From assembly GCF_000213785.1 (NCBI RefSeq), contig NC_015557.1, positions 1,344,664-1,408,663 of the forward strand: a stretch of DNA of 64,000 nt, given 5' to 3'. The DNA comes from Hydrogenobaculum sp. 3684 (GTDB lineage Bacteria; Aquificota; Aquificia; Aquificales; Aquificaceae). Both the position numbers and the translations under genes were made by a program. Under the pieces are notes generated by a model, which was given only the letters and a program-made list of their open reading frames with translations, was not told the DNA's origin and ran no database searches. This document shows, in pieces, positions 1-9,057 of this stretch. Numbering within the stretch: position 1 is the first letter of the stretch; every line of letters begins with the position of its first letter.

Positions 1-543
1 TTTTTAAAAGCCAGAGAAAACGGCGAGCTAACCCCCGATATAGCCATAGATACCACTGATATAGTGGAAACGAAACCAGGTACCGTTGAAAACGCAGCAC
101 CAGTGGAGTTTGATATTACTTATCACGGTGATAAATTTAAAGTCAAAGTAGAAGGTGTAGCTCCAAGTCAAGAGCCTGGAAAACCTAAAAAATATTACAT
201 AAGAGTGAACGGAAAGCTTGAAGAGATACAGCTTTATCCTATAGCAGAAGCTCTTGTTTCTGGTCAGGCTAAACAAAGTGGAGCTGCTCAAAGCTCTGGT
301 AGTACAAGACCAAGACCAGAGAAAGAAGGCGATGCAGTACCACCTATGCCGGGCAAAGTTTCAAAAATTTTAGTAAAAGAAGGGGACAAGGTAGAAAAAG
401 GTCAAACGGTGGCTATAGTAGAAGCTATGAAGATGGAAAACGAAATACATGCACCTATAAGCGGTATTGTAAAGGGAATATACGCTCAACCCGGTGAGAA
501 TATTACACCTGACGAAGTTATCGTAAGGATAGAACCAGCTTAA
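1..543 (+). CDS. cfiA: Biotin-dependent carboxylase large subunit, C-terminal part (2-oxoglutarate/pyruvate carboxylase type)
   Basis: The reading frame is open from base 1, so the 5' part of the gene lies outside the window. About 180 C-terminal residues are visible. The last 80 form a biotinyl carrier domain with the classic EAMKMEN motif (about residue 143 of the visible part), whose Lys is biotinylated, preceded by a PPMPGKV turn. An Ala/Gln/Ser/Pro-rich linker separates it from the upstream conserved carboxylase segment. This C-terminal biotin arrangement is known for PycB, oxaloacetate decarboxylase alpha and the CfiA large subunit of 2-oxoglutarate carboxylase. The last makes oxalosuccinate in the reductive TCA cycle of Hydrogenobacter. 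The adjacent korAB favours CfiA, but the fragment alone cannot separate these paralogues. Confidence 0.8.
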   Translation, partial: FLKARENGELTPDIAIDTTDIVETKPGTVENAAPVEFDITYHGDKFKVKVEGVAPSQEPGKPKKYYIRVNGKLEEIQLYPIAEALVSGQAKQSGAAQSSGSTRPRPEKEGDAVPPMPGKVSKILVKEGDKVEKGQTVAIVEAMKMENEIHAPISGIVKGIYAQPGENITPDEVIVRIEPA

Positions 544-552
544 TATTGCTTG

Positions 553-575
553 GCGCGCCATATATTATGGCGCGC
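553..575 (+). terminator. GC-rich hairpin after the carboxylase gene
   Basis: A perfect 10-bp inverted repeat (553-562 with 566-575, GCGCGCCATA arm, 3-nt loop) starts 9 nt after the stop codon and is followed by TTTAT. It looks like a rho-independent terminator with a weak U tract, so it may only attenuate transcription into korA. Confidence 0.65.
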
Positions 576-676
576 TTTATGATTGAAGATCTTTTTAAGA
601 TGAATTGTAAGTATATATTTATTTTGTGAAGTATGTATTTATTGTTTTTAAGTGCTAACTAATTTAGGAGGTGTTT

Positions 677-2500
677 ATGGCTTTTAGTCTTGTTATCAAG
701 ATTGGTGGAGAAGGTGGAGAAGGTGTAATCTCTGCTGGGGATTTTTTGACAGAAGCCGCTGTTAGGTCTGGTTATCACGTGGTGAATTTCAAGAGCTTTC
801 CCGCTGAGATAAAAGGCGGTTATGCAAATTCCACTGTGAGAATATCAGATGAGAAACTCTATAGCACGGGCGATGGATTTGATATTCTATGCTGTTTTAA
901 CGCTGAAGCTTACGCTTACAACAAAAAGCATCTTAAACCTGGTACCGTGCTTGTTTACGATTCTTCAGATTTTGAACCAGAAGAGCATGAAGGTGTAATC
1001 ATGTACCCGGTGCCTCTTTCTGATATAGCAAAAAATCAGATTAAGGCATATATTACAAAAAACATAGTAGCTCTTGGGGCTCTCACTGGCTTGTTTAATT
1101 TACCTGTTGAGTCTTTAAAAGACTCTATAAAAGCAAAATTTTCAAGAAAGGGTGAGAAGATAGTTTCTATGAACTATCAAGCTCTAGAAGCCGGTATAAA
1201 CTATGTAAAAGAAAATCTTGTTAAAAAAGATGGCTTTGAGTTCCCACCGCCTATAGGCTTAAAAGATGTAGTAATTATGGAAGGTAATCAAGCTGTGGCA
1301 AAGGGTTGTGTGGCTGCTGGATGTCAGTTTTACGCAGCTTACCCTATAACACCTGCTACGTCCGTTGGAAACTATATAGTGGAGGATCTAATAAGAAAAG
1401 ATGGCTGGCTCTATCAAGCAGAGGATGAAATAGCGTCTTTGGCTATGGCCATAGGTGCTTCTTTTGCCGGTGCAAAAGCTATGACAGCCACTTCTGGTCC
1501 TGGTCTTTCACTCATGTCAGAACTTATAGGTTATGCTGGTATGACAGAGACTCCTGTGGTAATAGTAGATGTACAAAGGGTAGGCCCAGCTACAGGTATG
1601 CCCACAAAGCATGAACAAGGAGATCTATACCACGCCGTTTATGGTTCTCACGGTGAGATACCAAGGGCTGTTTTAGCTCCAATATCTGTGGAAGATAGCT
1701 TTTATATGTCTGTTGAGGCTTTTAACTTGGCAGAAAAATATCAAATGCCAGTTATCATGCTTACAGACGCTGCTATGAGCTTAAGGGCTGAGGCTTTCCC
1801 AACTCCAGACTTATCCAAATTGAACATTGTAAATAGACTTATCTATAACTCAGAAGAAGATAAAGAGCAAAAGTTTATAAGACATGGAAGATTTTTAAGG
1901 TATGCTCTTTTTACCGAAGATGGTATCACACCTATGGGTATACCAGGGGACCCAAACGCCATACACGCTATAACAGGTCTTGAAAGACAAGAAAATTCGG
2001 ATCCAAGAAACAGACCAGACATAAGAACCTATCAAATGAACAAACGTTTTAAAAAGCTCGAGAAACTCTTGGAAGAAGATTACGATAGGTTTATAGAAAT
2101 AGATGCTCCTTACAAAGATGCTGATATAGGTATCATCACTTGGGGTCTTACAGCATCCATAACAAAAGAAGCAGTACAAAGATTGAGAAGTAGAGGTCTA
2201 AAGATAAATGCCATGTATCCAAGGCTTTTATGGCCAGTAAAAGAAGACGTTTTTGAATTTTTTGCTAAAAGCTCAAAACGTATATTGATACCGGAAACCA
2301 ACTACTATGGACAATTGGCTACTATCGTAAAAGATAGAACCCATATAAGACCTATATCTTACAACATTTATAGAGGAGAGCCTTTTATACCAAAAGAGAT
2401 AGAAGATATAGTGGACTTTTTGATGGAAAATCAGGAGATAACAGAAGGAAGATTTACTCCTGAGCATATTTACGGCGAAAAAGCTTACGGATTAATTTAA
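677..2500 (+). CDS. korA: 2-oxoacid:ferredoxin oxidoreductase, fused gamma-alpha subunit
   Basis: With KorB this enzyme interconverts a 2-oxoacid plus CoA with acyl-CoA and CO2, using ferredoxin; in the reductive TCA cycle it fixes CO2 on succinyl-CoA to give 2-oxoglutarate. The roughly 607-residue protein has the gamma domain first (GGEGGEGV near residue 10, then FPAEIKGGYAN) and the alpha domain from about residue 200 (AAYPITPAT near 222, then TSGPGLSLMSE). This is the fused two-subunit layout. I chose ATG 677 because AGGAGG lies at 666-671, 5 nt upstream; the GTG at 671 overlaps that site. korB follows after 10 nt. The substrate (2-oxoglutarate or another oxoacid) is inferred from context. 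Confidence 0.9.
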   Translation: MAFSLVIKIGGEGGEGVISAGDFLTEAAVRSGYHVVNFKSFPAEIKGGYANSTVRISDEKLYSTGDGFDILCCFNAEAYAYNKKHLKPGTVLVYDSSDFEPEEHEGVIMYPVPLSDIAKNQIKAYITKNIVALGALTGLFNLPVESLKDSIKAKFSRKGEKIVSMNYQALEAGINYVKENLVKKDGFEFPPPIGLKDVVIMEGNQAVAKGCVAAGCQFYAAYPITPATSVGNYIVEDLIRKDGWLYQAEDEIASLAMAIGASFAGAKAMTATSGPGLSLMSELIGYAGMTETPVVIVDVQRVGPATGMPTKHEQGDLYHAVYGSHGEIPRAVLAPISVEDSFYMSVEAFNLAEKYQMPVIMLTDAAMSLRAEAFPTPDLSKLNIVNRLIYNSEEDKEQKFIRHGRFLRYALFTEDGITPMGIPGDPNAIHAITGLERQENSDPRNRPDIRTYQMNKRFKKLEKLLEEDYDRFIEIDAPYKDADIGIITWGLTASITKEAVQRLRSRGLKINAMYPRLLWPVKEDVFEFFAKSSKRILIPETNYYGQLATIVKDRTHIRPISYNIYRGEPFIPKEIEDIVDFLMENQEITEGRFTPEHIYGEKAYGLI

Positions 2501-2510
2501 AGGAGGTTTT

Positions 2511-3410
2511 ATGGAACAACAGTTGGAGCTTCAACCAGCGGATTATAGAAGCGATATAGAACCCACATGGTGTCCAGGATGTGGGGATTTTGGTGTTATA
2601 AGCGCCATTACAAAAGCTCTTTCAGAGCTTAAAATAAGACCAGAAAACGTAGTATCTGTATCTGGTATAGGATGCTCCTCTAGAGCACCTTTGTTTTTGA
2701 AAAACTACAGTATGCATGTACTTCATGGTAGAGCTATACCTACAGCTATAGGTGTAAAAATTGCAAATCCAGATCTCACCGTCTTAGTAGAAGCTGGAGA
2801 CGGGGATTTATTCTCTATAGGTTCTGGCCATAACCCACATGCGGCTAGAAGAAACATAGATATCACGGTACTTTGTATGGACAACCAAGTGTATGGTCTT
2901 ACTAAAAATCAAATATCACCCACTTCAAGAGAAGGACTTTACGGCTCTTTAACGCCTTATGGTTCTATAGATAAGCCAATAAATCCTATATCCTACATGC
3001 TTACTTTTGGTGCTACCTTTGTGGCACAAACTTATGCTGGCAATCTCAAACATATGAGCGATATTATCAAAAAGGCTATATCTCATAGAGGTTTTAGCTT
3101 TGTAAACATCATATCTCCATGTCCTACATACAACAAAGTAGATACTTTCAAATACTATAAAGATAAGACTATAGATATAAATGAACAAGGCCACAATGAG
3201 TTAGATAACTTACAAAAAGCTTTAGAGTTAGCTATGAAAGACCTAGAGCATTATTACAACGAATCTGCCAAAGTACCTATAGGTATTTTCTATCAAAAAG
3301 AAGAGCCTACCTATCAAGATAGGGTAAAAGAAGTAAAAACCAAATACAAAGCTTCAAAGGATATAAACCCTCAAGTTTTTATAGATGAGTGTAAAGTATT
3401 GCCTGTATGA
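2511..3410 (+). CDS. korB: 2-oxoacid:ferredoxin oxidoreductase, beta subunit
   Basis: This is the thiamine-diphosphate subunit paired with KorA, 299 residues, the usual size for the family. Cys21 and Cys24 (TWCPGCGDFG), a GIGCSSR cysteine and a SPCPTYN cysteine fit the four ligands of the single [4Fe-4S] cluster of KorB-type subunits. GDGDLFSIG followed by the MDNQVYGLT segment is the ThDP/Mg site. AGGAGG sits immediately after the korA stop, 4 nt before this ATG, so the pair is one translational unit. The stop overlaps the start of the next gene (ATGA). No separate ferredoxin-like delta subunit follows, which fits the two-subunit enzyme class. Confidence 0.92.
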   Translation: MEQQLELQPADYRSDIEPTWCPGCGDFGVISAITKALSELKIRPENVVSVSGIGCSSRAPLFLKNYSMHVLHGRAIPTAIGVKIANPDLTVLVEAGDGDLFSIGSGHNPHAARRNIDITVLCMDNQVYGLTKNQISPTSREGLYGSLTPYGSIDKPINPISYMLTFGATFVAQTYAGNLKHMSDIIKKAISHRGFSFVNIISPCPTYNKVDTFKYYKDKTIDINEQGHNELDNLQKALELAMKDLEHYYNESAKVPIGIFYQKEEPTYQDRVKEVKTKYKASKDINPQVFIDECKVLPV

Positions 3411-4015
3411 ATTTTTTAGAAAAGGCAAAAACGAAGGACTTAACAGAGTGTGACTTTTCAAATGAGATATTGGAGGGCTTAAGCCTTGAGGGCTTAAGCC
3501 TTTGTTTTTCTACCTTTACCTGCGCTAGCTTTAAGAATATTACCTTTAAAGATATAGATTTTACAGAGTGTTTTGTACCAGAAGCTGATTTTGTAAACTG
3601 TAAATTTGTAAACTGCAACTTTGAGAGGGTAAATTTTCAAAGGACCACTTTTGACAAGTGCTATTTTGAAAACTGCTCTTTTAAATATGCTTTCATGGGT
3701 CTAACAAAGTTTATAAGTTGTGATATAATAAGCTCCAACATGGAAAAGGCCCAGATGCTTGATGGTGCTTTTGTAGGTACTCATTTAAAAAATGTGAATT
3801 TTAAAGATGCTATATTAAAGGGTTCTCACTTTCAAGAAAGCTCATTAGAAGATATAGATTTTATAAACACAGATTTAAGAAGTGTTAATTTTAAAAGCTC
3901 AACACTAAAGAATATAAAAGACGTAGAGGCAAAATTTTACGGCAAAAAACCTTGGGGTGGTGTATCATCAGAAAATCATCCATTAGACGAATACCACTCA
4001 GAAGGAGTGGATTGA
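3407..4015 (+). CDS. Pentapeptide-repeat protein
   Basis: A 202-residue cytosolic protein whose whole length reads as A(D/N)LXX-type pentapeptides, e.g. CDFSN, ADFVN, CKFVN, CNFER, VNFQR and CSFKY. This predicts a right-handed quadrilateral beta helix. Cys is unusually common at the repeat start position. The start codon overlaps the korB stop as ATGA, so it is translated together with korAB. Residues 22-31 contain a small internal duplication (GLSLEGLSL) from a tandem copy of a palindromic GGCTTAAGCC unit. Known family members mimic DNA or act in unknown contexts; no function can be assigned, and a scaffold role for the oxidoreductase is speculation from position only. Confidence 0.8.
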   Translation: MNFLEKAKTKDLTECDFSNEILEGLSLEGLSLCFSTFTCASFKNITFKDIDFTECFVPEADFVNCKFVNCNFERVNFQRTTFDKCYFENCSFKYAFMGLTKFISCDIISSNMEKAQMLDGAFVGTHLKNVNFKDAILKGSHFQESSLEDIDFINTDLRSVNFKSSTLKNIKDVEAKFYGKKPWGGVSSENHPLDEYHSEGVD

Positions 4016-4578
4016 TGGAAGAAAGTCCTATTGAAGAGCATGCCAAAGAACTGATAGAAGAGACTATAAAAGAGGAGAAAGCCAAAGAGAAATGGCTCTT
4101 GTGGGTATCTTTAGCCACTACAATAATGGCTGTGTTAAGCGGTCTTGTGAGTATGCAATCTGAAATATACGTTACAAAGACTATAGTGGCAAAAAACGAT
4201 GCGGTACTTTTGCAGAACAAAGCCACGGACCTTTGGAACTACTATCAAGCTAAAGATATGAGATATCATATGTATACCATAGCAAACTATATAAAGGAAA
4301 ATCCAAAGTTTGAGGAATATATAAAAAAATACAAAAATCAAAAAATAGAGATAATGAAAAAAGCCAAAGATTTAGAAAAACAAGTTGAGCAAAAGACCAT
4401 TCAAAGTGAACATTATTATGAAAAGCATCATATGTTTATGATATCGCAACTTCTTTTACAAATAGGTATTGCGGTGGCTTCAGTGTCAGCCCTTACCAGA
4501 AGAAAAGAGTTTTTTTACATTTCTTTGATATCCGCTCTTATAGGTTTTGGGCTTTTTGTATACAACATAGCTTTTTAG
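4015..4578 (+). CDS. DUF4337-like membrane protein
   Basis: 187 residues, starting at the ATG that overlaps the previous stop (TGATG), with GAAGGAG 8 nt upstream. The N-terminus is very charged (EESPIEEHAKELIEE), then comes a membrane segment (WLLWVSLATTIMAVLSGLVS, about residues 30-49). A long charged helical middle (about 60-140) looks like a coiled coil, and two C-terminal membrane helices follow. This order matches what I recall of DUF4337 proteins. A WNYYQAKDMR stretch is typical of the family. The function is unknown. It is the last gene of the kor transcription unit. Confidence 0.7.
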   Translation: MEESPIEEHAKELIEETIKEEKAKEKWLLWVSLATTIMAVLSGLVSMQSEIYVTKTIVAKNDAVLLQNKATDLWNYYQAKDMRYHMYTIANYIKENPKFEEYIKKYKNQKIEIMKKAKDLEKQVEQKTIQSEHYYEKHHMFMISQLLLQIGIAVASVSALTRRKEFFYISLISALIGFGLFVYNIAF

Positions 4579-4589
4579 TAAAAACGTTG

Positions 4590-4595
4590 TATAAT
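4590..4595 (+). promoter_or_regulatory. -10 box of polX, leaderless spacing
   Basis: A perfect TATAAT ends 7 nt before the polX ATG and no Shine-Dalgarno sequence lies between. Transcription would begin at or next to the start codon. Confidence 0.6.
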
Positions 4596-4602
4596 ACATC
4601 TT

Positions 4603-6333
4603 ATGGCATCCACTAAGGATATAGCAAAACTCTTTAAAGAGATGGCTCTGGCGGCGGAGTTTTTGGGGGAGAACAAGTTTAGAGTTTTGGCTTATCAGAA
4701 AGTAGCAGATATTCTTTTTGAAATAGACAAAGATATAAAAAGTGTAGATGAGCTAAAAGAATACCTTAGCTCAAACCAAATACACGGTATAGGGGAATCC
4801 TCTTTAGAAAAGATAGAAGAGTATTTAAAAACTGGTCGTATAAAAAAGCACGATGAGTTTTTGCAAAAAGTCCCAAAAGAACTTCTTGATATAATGGATG
4901 CTCCTGGTATTGGGCCCAAGACTCTTAAGACTCTTTACGATGTTTTTGGCATAAAAAACAAGGAAGAACTTTTAAAAGCTTTAGACGATCCACGTATAAA
5001 AACCATAAAAGGCTTTGGCCCCAAAAAAATAGAAAATATAAAAAGAGGTATAGCTCTTTTTGAACAATCAAAAGAGAGGATGTTTATAACAGAAGCCTAT
5101 TCTTTGGCTCAAGATATACTTAACTACATGAAAGGTTGTAAAGAGATAATAAATATATCTGTGGCTGGTTCTTTAAGACGCATGAAAGAAACTATAGGTG
5201 ATATAGATATACTGGTGTCTGCCAAAAAAGAGGATTTTCCAAAAATTCATGAGTATTTTAAAGCTTATAAAGATATAGAGCAAGTTATTGGAAGCGGTGA
5301 AACAAAGACATCTATTCTTCTTAAAAACTCAAAACAAGTGGATTTAAGGGTTTTAAAAGAAGAAGAATGGGGTTCTGGTCTTCAATATTTTACAGGTTCT
5401 AAAGAGCACAACGTAAGGATAAGGGATATCGCCAAAGAAAAAGGTTATAAGATAAGCGAATACGGTATTTTTGAAATATCTTCTGGTAAAAGGCTTGGGG
5501 GTGAAAAAGAAGAAGATATTTACAACATCTTGGGTATGGTGATGCCTCCACCTGAGATAAGAGAAGATAAAGGTGAGATTGAACTTGCCATGCAAGGCAA
5601 AGTACCAGAGCTAGTGGATTATGATGATATAAAAGGCGATTTTCATATGCATACCACATACTCAGATGGTAAAGCTTCTTTAAGACAGATGGTGCAAACA
5701 TGCTACGAACTTGGATATAAATATATCGTCATATCAGATCATACCAAATCCCTAAGAGTGGCAGGCGGTTTAGATGAAGAGGGCTTTAGGAATCAGTGGA
5801 AAGAGATAGAACAGATCCAAAAAGAGTACAAAGGTATGACTATACTAAGAGGCTGTGAGGTGGATATATTAGAAGATGGATCTTTAGATTTGCCAGATAG
5901 CTTTTTAGAGGAGTTTGACTATGTAGTAGCTTCTATCCACTCTCACATGTCGCCTAGCACTGATAATACAAAACGCATAATAAAAGCTTGCCACAACAAA
6001 TATGTAAATCAAATAGGGCATCCCACTGGTAAAAATTACGGTTATAGAGATGGATACATACTAAATATGGAAGAGGTGATAAAAGCAGCCCTTGATACCA
6101 ACACGGCGTTAGAATTAAACATTCCAAGGGCAGATTTATCCCCAGACAACATAAGGCTTGCAGTAGAAAGAGGGGTAACGATAAGCATAGTAACGGATTC
6201 TCATTCCTCTTCTCATCTTCAGTTTATGAAAGTAGGGGTTGGGCTTGCAAGAAGAGGTTGGGCTTTGAAAGAACGGGTTTTAAACACAAAGCCACTACAA
6301 GAGGTAAGAGCGTTTGTCCGAAAAAAGCGCTAA
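4603..6333 (+). CDS. polX: Family X DNA polymerase with C-terminal PHP domain
   Basis: A 576-residue bacterial PolX, involved in gap-filling base-excision repair. The N-terminal half has helix-hairpin-helix elements (GIGESSLEKI near 66, APGIGPKTL near 105, IKGFGPKKI near 140). It is followed by the nucleotidyltransferase core, with a GS motif near 187 and GDIDILV carrying two catalytic aspartates. From about residue 345 a PHP phosphoesterase domain follows (FHMHTTYSDG, VISDHT, GCEVDIL, SIHSHM, IGHPTG, TDSHSS). These hold the metal-binding His/Asp residues, so a 3'-5' exonuclease or phosphatase activity is expected. The length is normal. The downstream gene overlaps its last 20 bases. Confidence 0.93.
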   Translation: MASTKDIAKLFKEMALAAEFLGENKFRVLAYQKVADILFEIDKDIKSVDELKEYLSSNQIHGIGESSLEKIEEYLKTGRIKKHDEFLQKVPKELLDIMDAPGIGPKTLKTLYDVFGIKNKEELLKALDDPRIKTIKGFGPKKIENIKRGIALFEQSKERMFITEAYSLAQDILNYMKGCKEIINISVAGSLRRMKETIGDIDILVSAKKEDFPKIHEYFKAYKDIEQVIGSGETKTSILLKNSKQVDLRVLKEEEWGSGLQYFTGSKEHNVRIRDIAKEKGYKISEYGIFEISSGKRLGGEKEEDIYNILGMVMPPPEIREDKGEIELAMQGKVPELVDYDDIKGDFHMHTTYSDGKASLRQMVQTCYELGYKYIVISDHTKSLRVAGGLDEEGFRNQWKEIEQIQKEYKGMTILRGCEVDILEDGSLDLPDSFLEEFDYVVASIHSHMSPSTDNTKRIIKACHNKYVNQIGHPTGKNYGYRDGYILNMEEVIKAALDTNTALELNIPRADLSPDNIRLAVERGVTISIVTDSHSSSHLQFMKVGVGLARRGWALKERVLNTKPLQEVRAFVRKKR

Positions 6334-8779
6334 GGTGCTTTTGCTTCCACCAAACGCAGATTTAGACGCTTTAAGCTCTATATACGGTATATCGCTTTTA
6401 GAAAAAGATGCAAAACTTTTTTACACATCTTTTAGTCCAAAAGCCAGAAAACTCTTTGAAGATATAAAAGATAGATTTAATATTTTAAAATCTTTAGAGG
6501 GGCTAGAAAATATACATATTTTTACAGTGGATTATTCATCTATAGATTTTGTTTTTGGGCTTTTAAAAAAAGAAAAGATTAAAAAAATAACGCTGTTTGA
6601 TCATCACATAAGACACATAGAAAAAGAACTACTTGTGGAAGCTTACATAGATGAAACTCTTGGGGCTTGTACTACGCTTATAGTAGAGCATCTTATAAAA
6701 AAAGATGTATCTATATCAAAAGAAGATGCATCTGTCTTGCTTTGCGGTATATACGACGATACAAACTATTTTTCCATAAAAGATATAAGCCCAAGGGATT
6801 TTGAAGTGGCTTCTTATCTTATAAAGATGGGCGGGGATATAGAATTTGTAAACAAATATGTAAAATATTATATAAGCCTAAAAGATTTGATTCATGTAGA
6901 AGAATATCTAAAGAGTTTGGAGATTTTAAATATAAATGGCAAAAAGATAGGTTTTATAGTGCTTGACACTACTCAAGAAAGTGTAATTGAGAGTTTAAGA
7001 GATGTAAAGGAGCTTGAAAACCTTGATGCTTATTTTATCATCATGTCTTCTTCTATAAATACCTATGTGGTAGCACGCTCAAAAACTATAGATGTAGAAC
7101 GCATTTTATCAAAATTAGGAGGGGGTGGTCATACGCTTGCCTCTGGTTTAAAACTAAACTTTGTATCTTCTAAAAAATTAAAAAGTATCATTTTAGAGCT
7201 TTTAAAAGAAGAAAACCCAAAGATAACCCTAAAAGATATTATGACAAAACACCCGCTTACCCTAAAAAAAGATATGAGCGTAGAAGAGGCTTTTTATACA
7301 CTTTCAAACTTCAAGATCTCAAAAGCCCCAGTTTTAGATGAGAATGAACATGTGATAGGTGCCATTACCAAAAAGATATTGGCAAAAGCTTTGGATATCT
7401 CAAAAGATAGCAAAGTACAAGAGCTTTTGGTAAGTATACCGCTTTTAAAAGAGGATGATTTTATTTGGGAAGCTGAAAAAGTGTTTTTAGAAAACCCTTT
7501 GGCACCTATGATAGGGGTATTGGACAAAGAGGGAAAGTTGGTGGGTATAATAACAAAATCAGATCTTATAAGACATATCACCGAAGATGAAGAACGCAAT
7601 ATTTCCACAAAGCATATAAATATACCATCTTATATGATAGATATCATTATTGATATTAAAAACTTTATACCAAAAGGTGAAAAGCTTTATTTAGTAGGTG
7701 GTGTGGTAAGAGATATCATTTTAAATAGACCTTCTTACGATATTGATTTTGTTTTTGAAGGGGATATAGACCTATTAGAGCAAAGCTTAAAATCTCATGG
7801 TATAAAAACCCATAGATTTCTTGGTTTTAACAGCGTTCATTTTAAGTACAAGGGTTTTAAAATAGAAATCTCAAGCACTAGAAGAGAGTATTATGAGATG
7901 GCAGGTTCTTACCCGGTGGTGTCAAAAGCCTCTTTAAAAGAGGATTTGTTTAGAAGAGATTTTACTATAAATACGCTTCTTCTTTCTCTTGATGAAAAAG
8001 ATTTTGGCACTGTGATAGATTATTTTGGAGCTTTAAACGATATAAAGAATAAGATTATAAGGGTTTTACACCCACTTAGTTTTATAGAAGACCCAGTTAG
8101 GATATTAAGAGCCATAAGATTTGAGGCCAAACTAAACTTCAAACTTTCAAAAGACACCAAAAGACTTTTAGAAGAGGCTTTACAAAAAGGTATGCTAAAA
8201 TACGCTCCAAAAGGAAGAATATTCAACGAACTAAAAATAGCCCTTCAAGAAAAAGAGTTTGAAAACATTTTTGAAACTTACAAAAAATACGGCATCATAG
8301 AATCGTTGTTTGAATACAAACCAGATTATATTTATATAGAAGAAAAATCTAAAAACCTAAAGATGTTTTCTGATTGGTATTTGTTGGAGTACAAAACCCC
8401 TTTTAAAGAGGCCTCTTGGATATTTTTTTGGCTTTTGATAAAAAACGCCCCTTCTTTAGAAGAGATTTTAAAAGCTATAAGCGCCCCGGCATTTATTTAC
8501 AGATTTCTTGAGATCAATATAAAACACATTATATCAGAGATTTTAAAAGCCAAAAAACCATCGGAACTATACAAGATATTAAAGCCCTTTGGCTTGGAGG
8601 AATTAGCCCTTTTTGCCACCGAGGGAAACGTAGATGTTATGAACCGTATAGTAAAATATCTTTCTCATCTTAAAAACCTAAAACCAAATATAGATATAAG
8701 CTCTATACCACCAGCGGATCGTTCTAAAGTTATTGAAGAATCAAAATTAATTGAGATGGACAAAATTTATAGTCTATGA
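6314..8779 (+). CDS. DHH phosphoesterase / CBS pair / poly(A) polymerase-head fusion (tRNA CCA-adding type)
   Basis: An 821-residue fusion. It has a DHH phosphoesterase domain (LFDHHIRH near residue 96), a DHHA1 segment with GGGGHTLASG, then a CBS pair (about 310-430). Last comes a class II nucleotidyltransferase head (LVGGVVRDIIL near 460, then YDIDFVFEGD), with the tRNA-binding arm after it. Aquifex splits CCA addition into CC-adding and A-adding enzymes, and long proteins of this architecture belong to that group; I cannot tell which nucleotide this one adds. The TTG at 6314 overlaps polX; a GTG at 6335 just after the polX stop is an alternative start. tRNA genes follow directly. Confidence 0.82.
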   Translation: MSEKSAKVLLLPPNADLDALSSIYGISLLEKDAKLFYTSFSPKARKLFEDIKDRFNILKSLEGLENIHIFTVDYSSIDFVFGLLKKEKIKKITLFDHHIRHIEKELLVEAYIDETLGACTTLIVEHLIKKDVSISKEDASVLLCGIYDDTNYFSIKDISPRDFEVASYLIKMGGDIEFVNKYVKYYISLKDLIHVEEYLKSLEILNINGKKIGFIVLDTTQESVIESLRDVKELENLDAYFIIMSSSINTYVVARSKTIDVERILSKLGGGGHTLASGLKLNFVSSKKLKSIILELLKEENPKITLKDIMTKHPLTLKKDMSVEEAFYTLSNFKISKAPVLDENEHVIGAITKKILAKALDISKDSKVQELLVSIPLLKEDDFIWEAEKVFLENPLAPMIGVLDKEGKLVGIITKSDLIRHITEDEERNISTKHINIPSYMIDIIIDIKNFIPKGEKLYLVGGVVRDIILNRPSYDIDFVFEGDIDLLEQSLKSHGIKTHRFLGFNSVHFKYKGFKIEISSTRREYYEMAGSYPVVSKASLKEDLFRRDFTINTLLLSLDEKDFGTVIDYFGALNDIKNKIIRVLHPLSFIEDPVRILRAIRFEAKLNFKLSKDTKRLLEEALQKGMLKYAPKGRIFNELKIALQEKEFENIFETYKKYGIIESLFEYKPDYIYIEEKSKNLKMFSDWYLLEYKTPFKEASWIFFWLLIKNAPSLEEILKAISAPAFIYRFLEINIKHIISEILKAKKPSELYKILKPFGLEELALFATEGNVDVMNRIVKYLSHLKNLKPNIDISSIPPADRSKVIEESKLIEMDKIYSL

Positions 8780-8785
8780 TATAAT
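8757..8785 (+). promoter_or_regulatory. tRNA-Asp promoter
   Basis: TGGACA (8757-8762), a 17-nt spacer and a perfect TATAAT (8780-8785) lie 12 nt before tRNA-Asp. The promoter overlaps the end of the preceding coding region. Confidence 0.7.
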
Positions 8786-8797
8786 ATTTAGATGGCT

Positions 8798-8875
<78 letters not shown>

Positions 8876-8892
8876 TCTTCTTAATTAACGTA

Positions 8893-8964
8893 GGGCCTGT
8901 AGCTCAAAGGCAGAGCAGACGGCTCATAACCGTCCGGTTGGAGGTTCGAGTCCTTCCAGGCCCA
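8893..8964 (+). tRNA. tRNA with CAT anticodon (elongator tRNA-Met or tRNA-Ile2)
   Basis: Acceptor GGGCCTG/CAGGCCC, anticodon stem GACGG/CCGTC around loop CTCATAA, T loop TTCGAGT, discriminator A. CCA is not encoded. An elongator Met tRNA and a lysidine-modified Ile tRNA cannot be told apart by eye. It is not the initiator type, since the first acceptor pair is G-C and the anticodon stem lacks three G-C pairs. It lies 17 nt after tRNA-Asp and is probably cotranscribed with it. Confidence 0.9.
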
Positions 8965-9057
8965 TGCTTTTTCTCATATTATCTAACTGACAATTTCATT
9001 TTATTTTTGTAGTTTTTATACTTTTTATTTGGCTTTTAACATGATAAACTTAAAAAT

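Noticed and set aside
3891-4226. A 111-codon minus-strand frame over the pentapeptide and DUF4337 genes
   Set aside because: It has no ribosome site or promoter and lies opposite two coupled genes.
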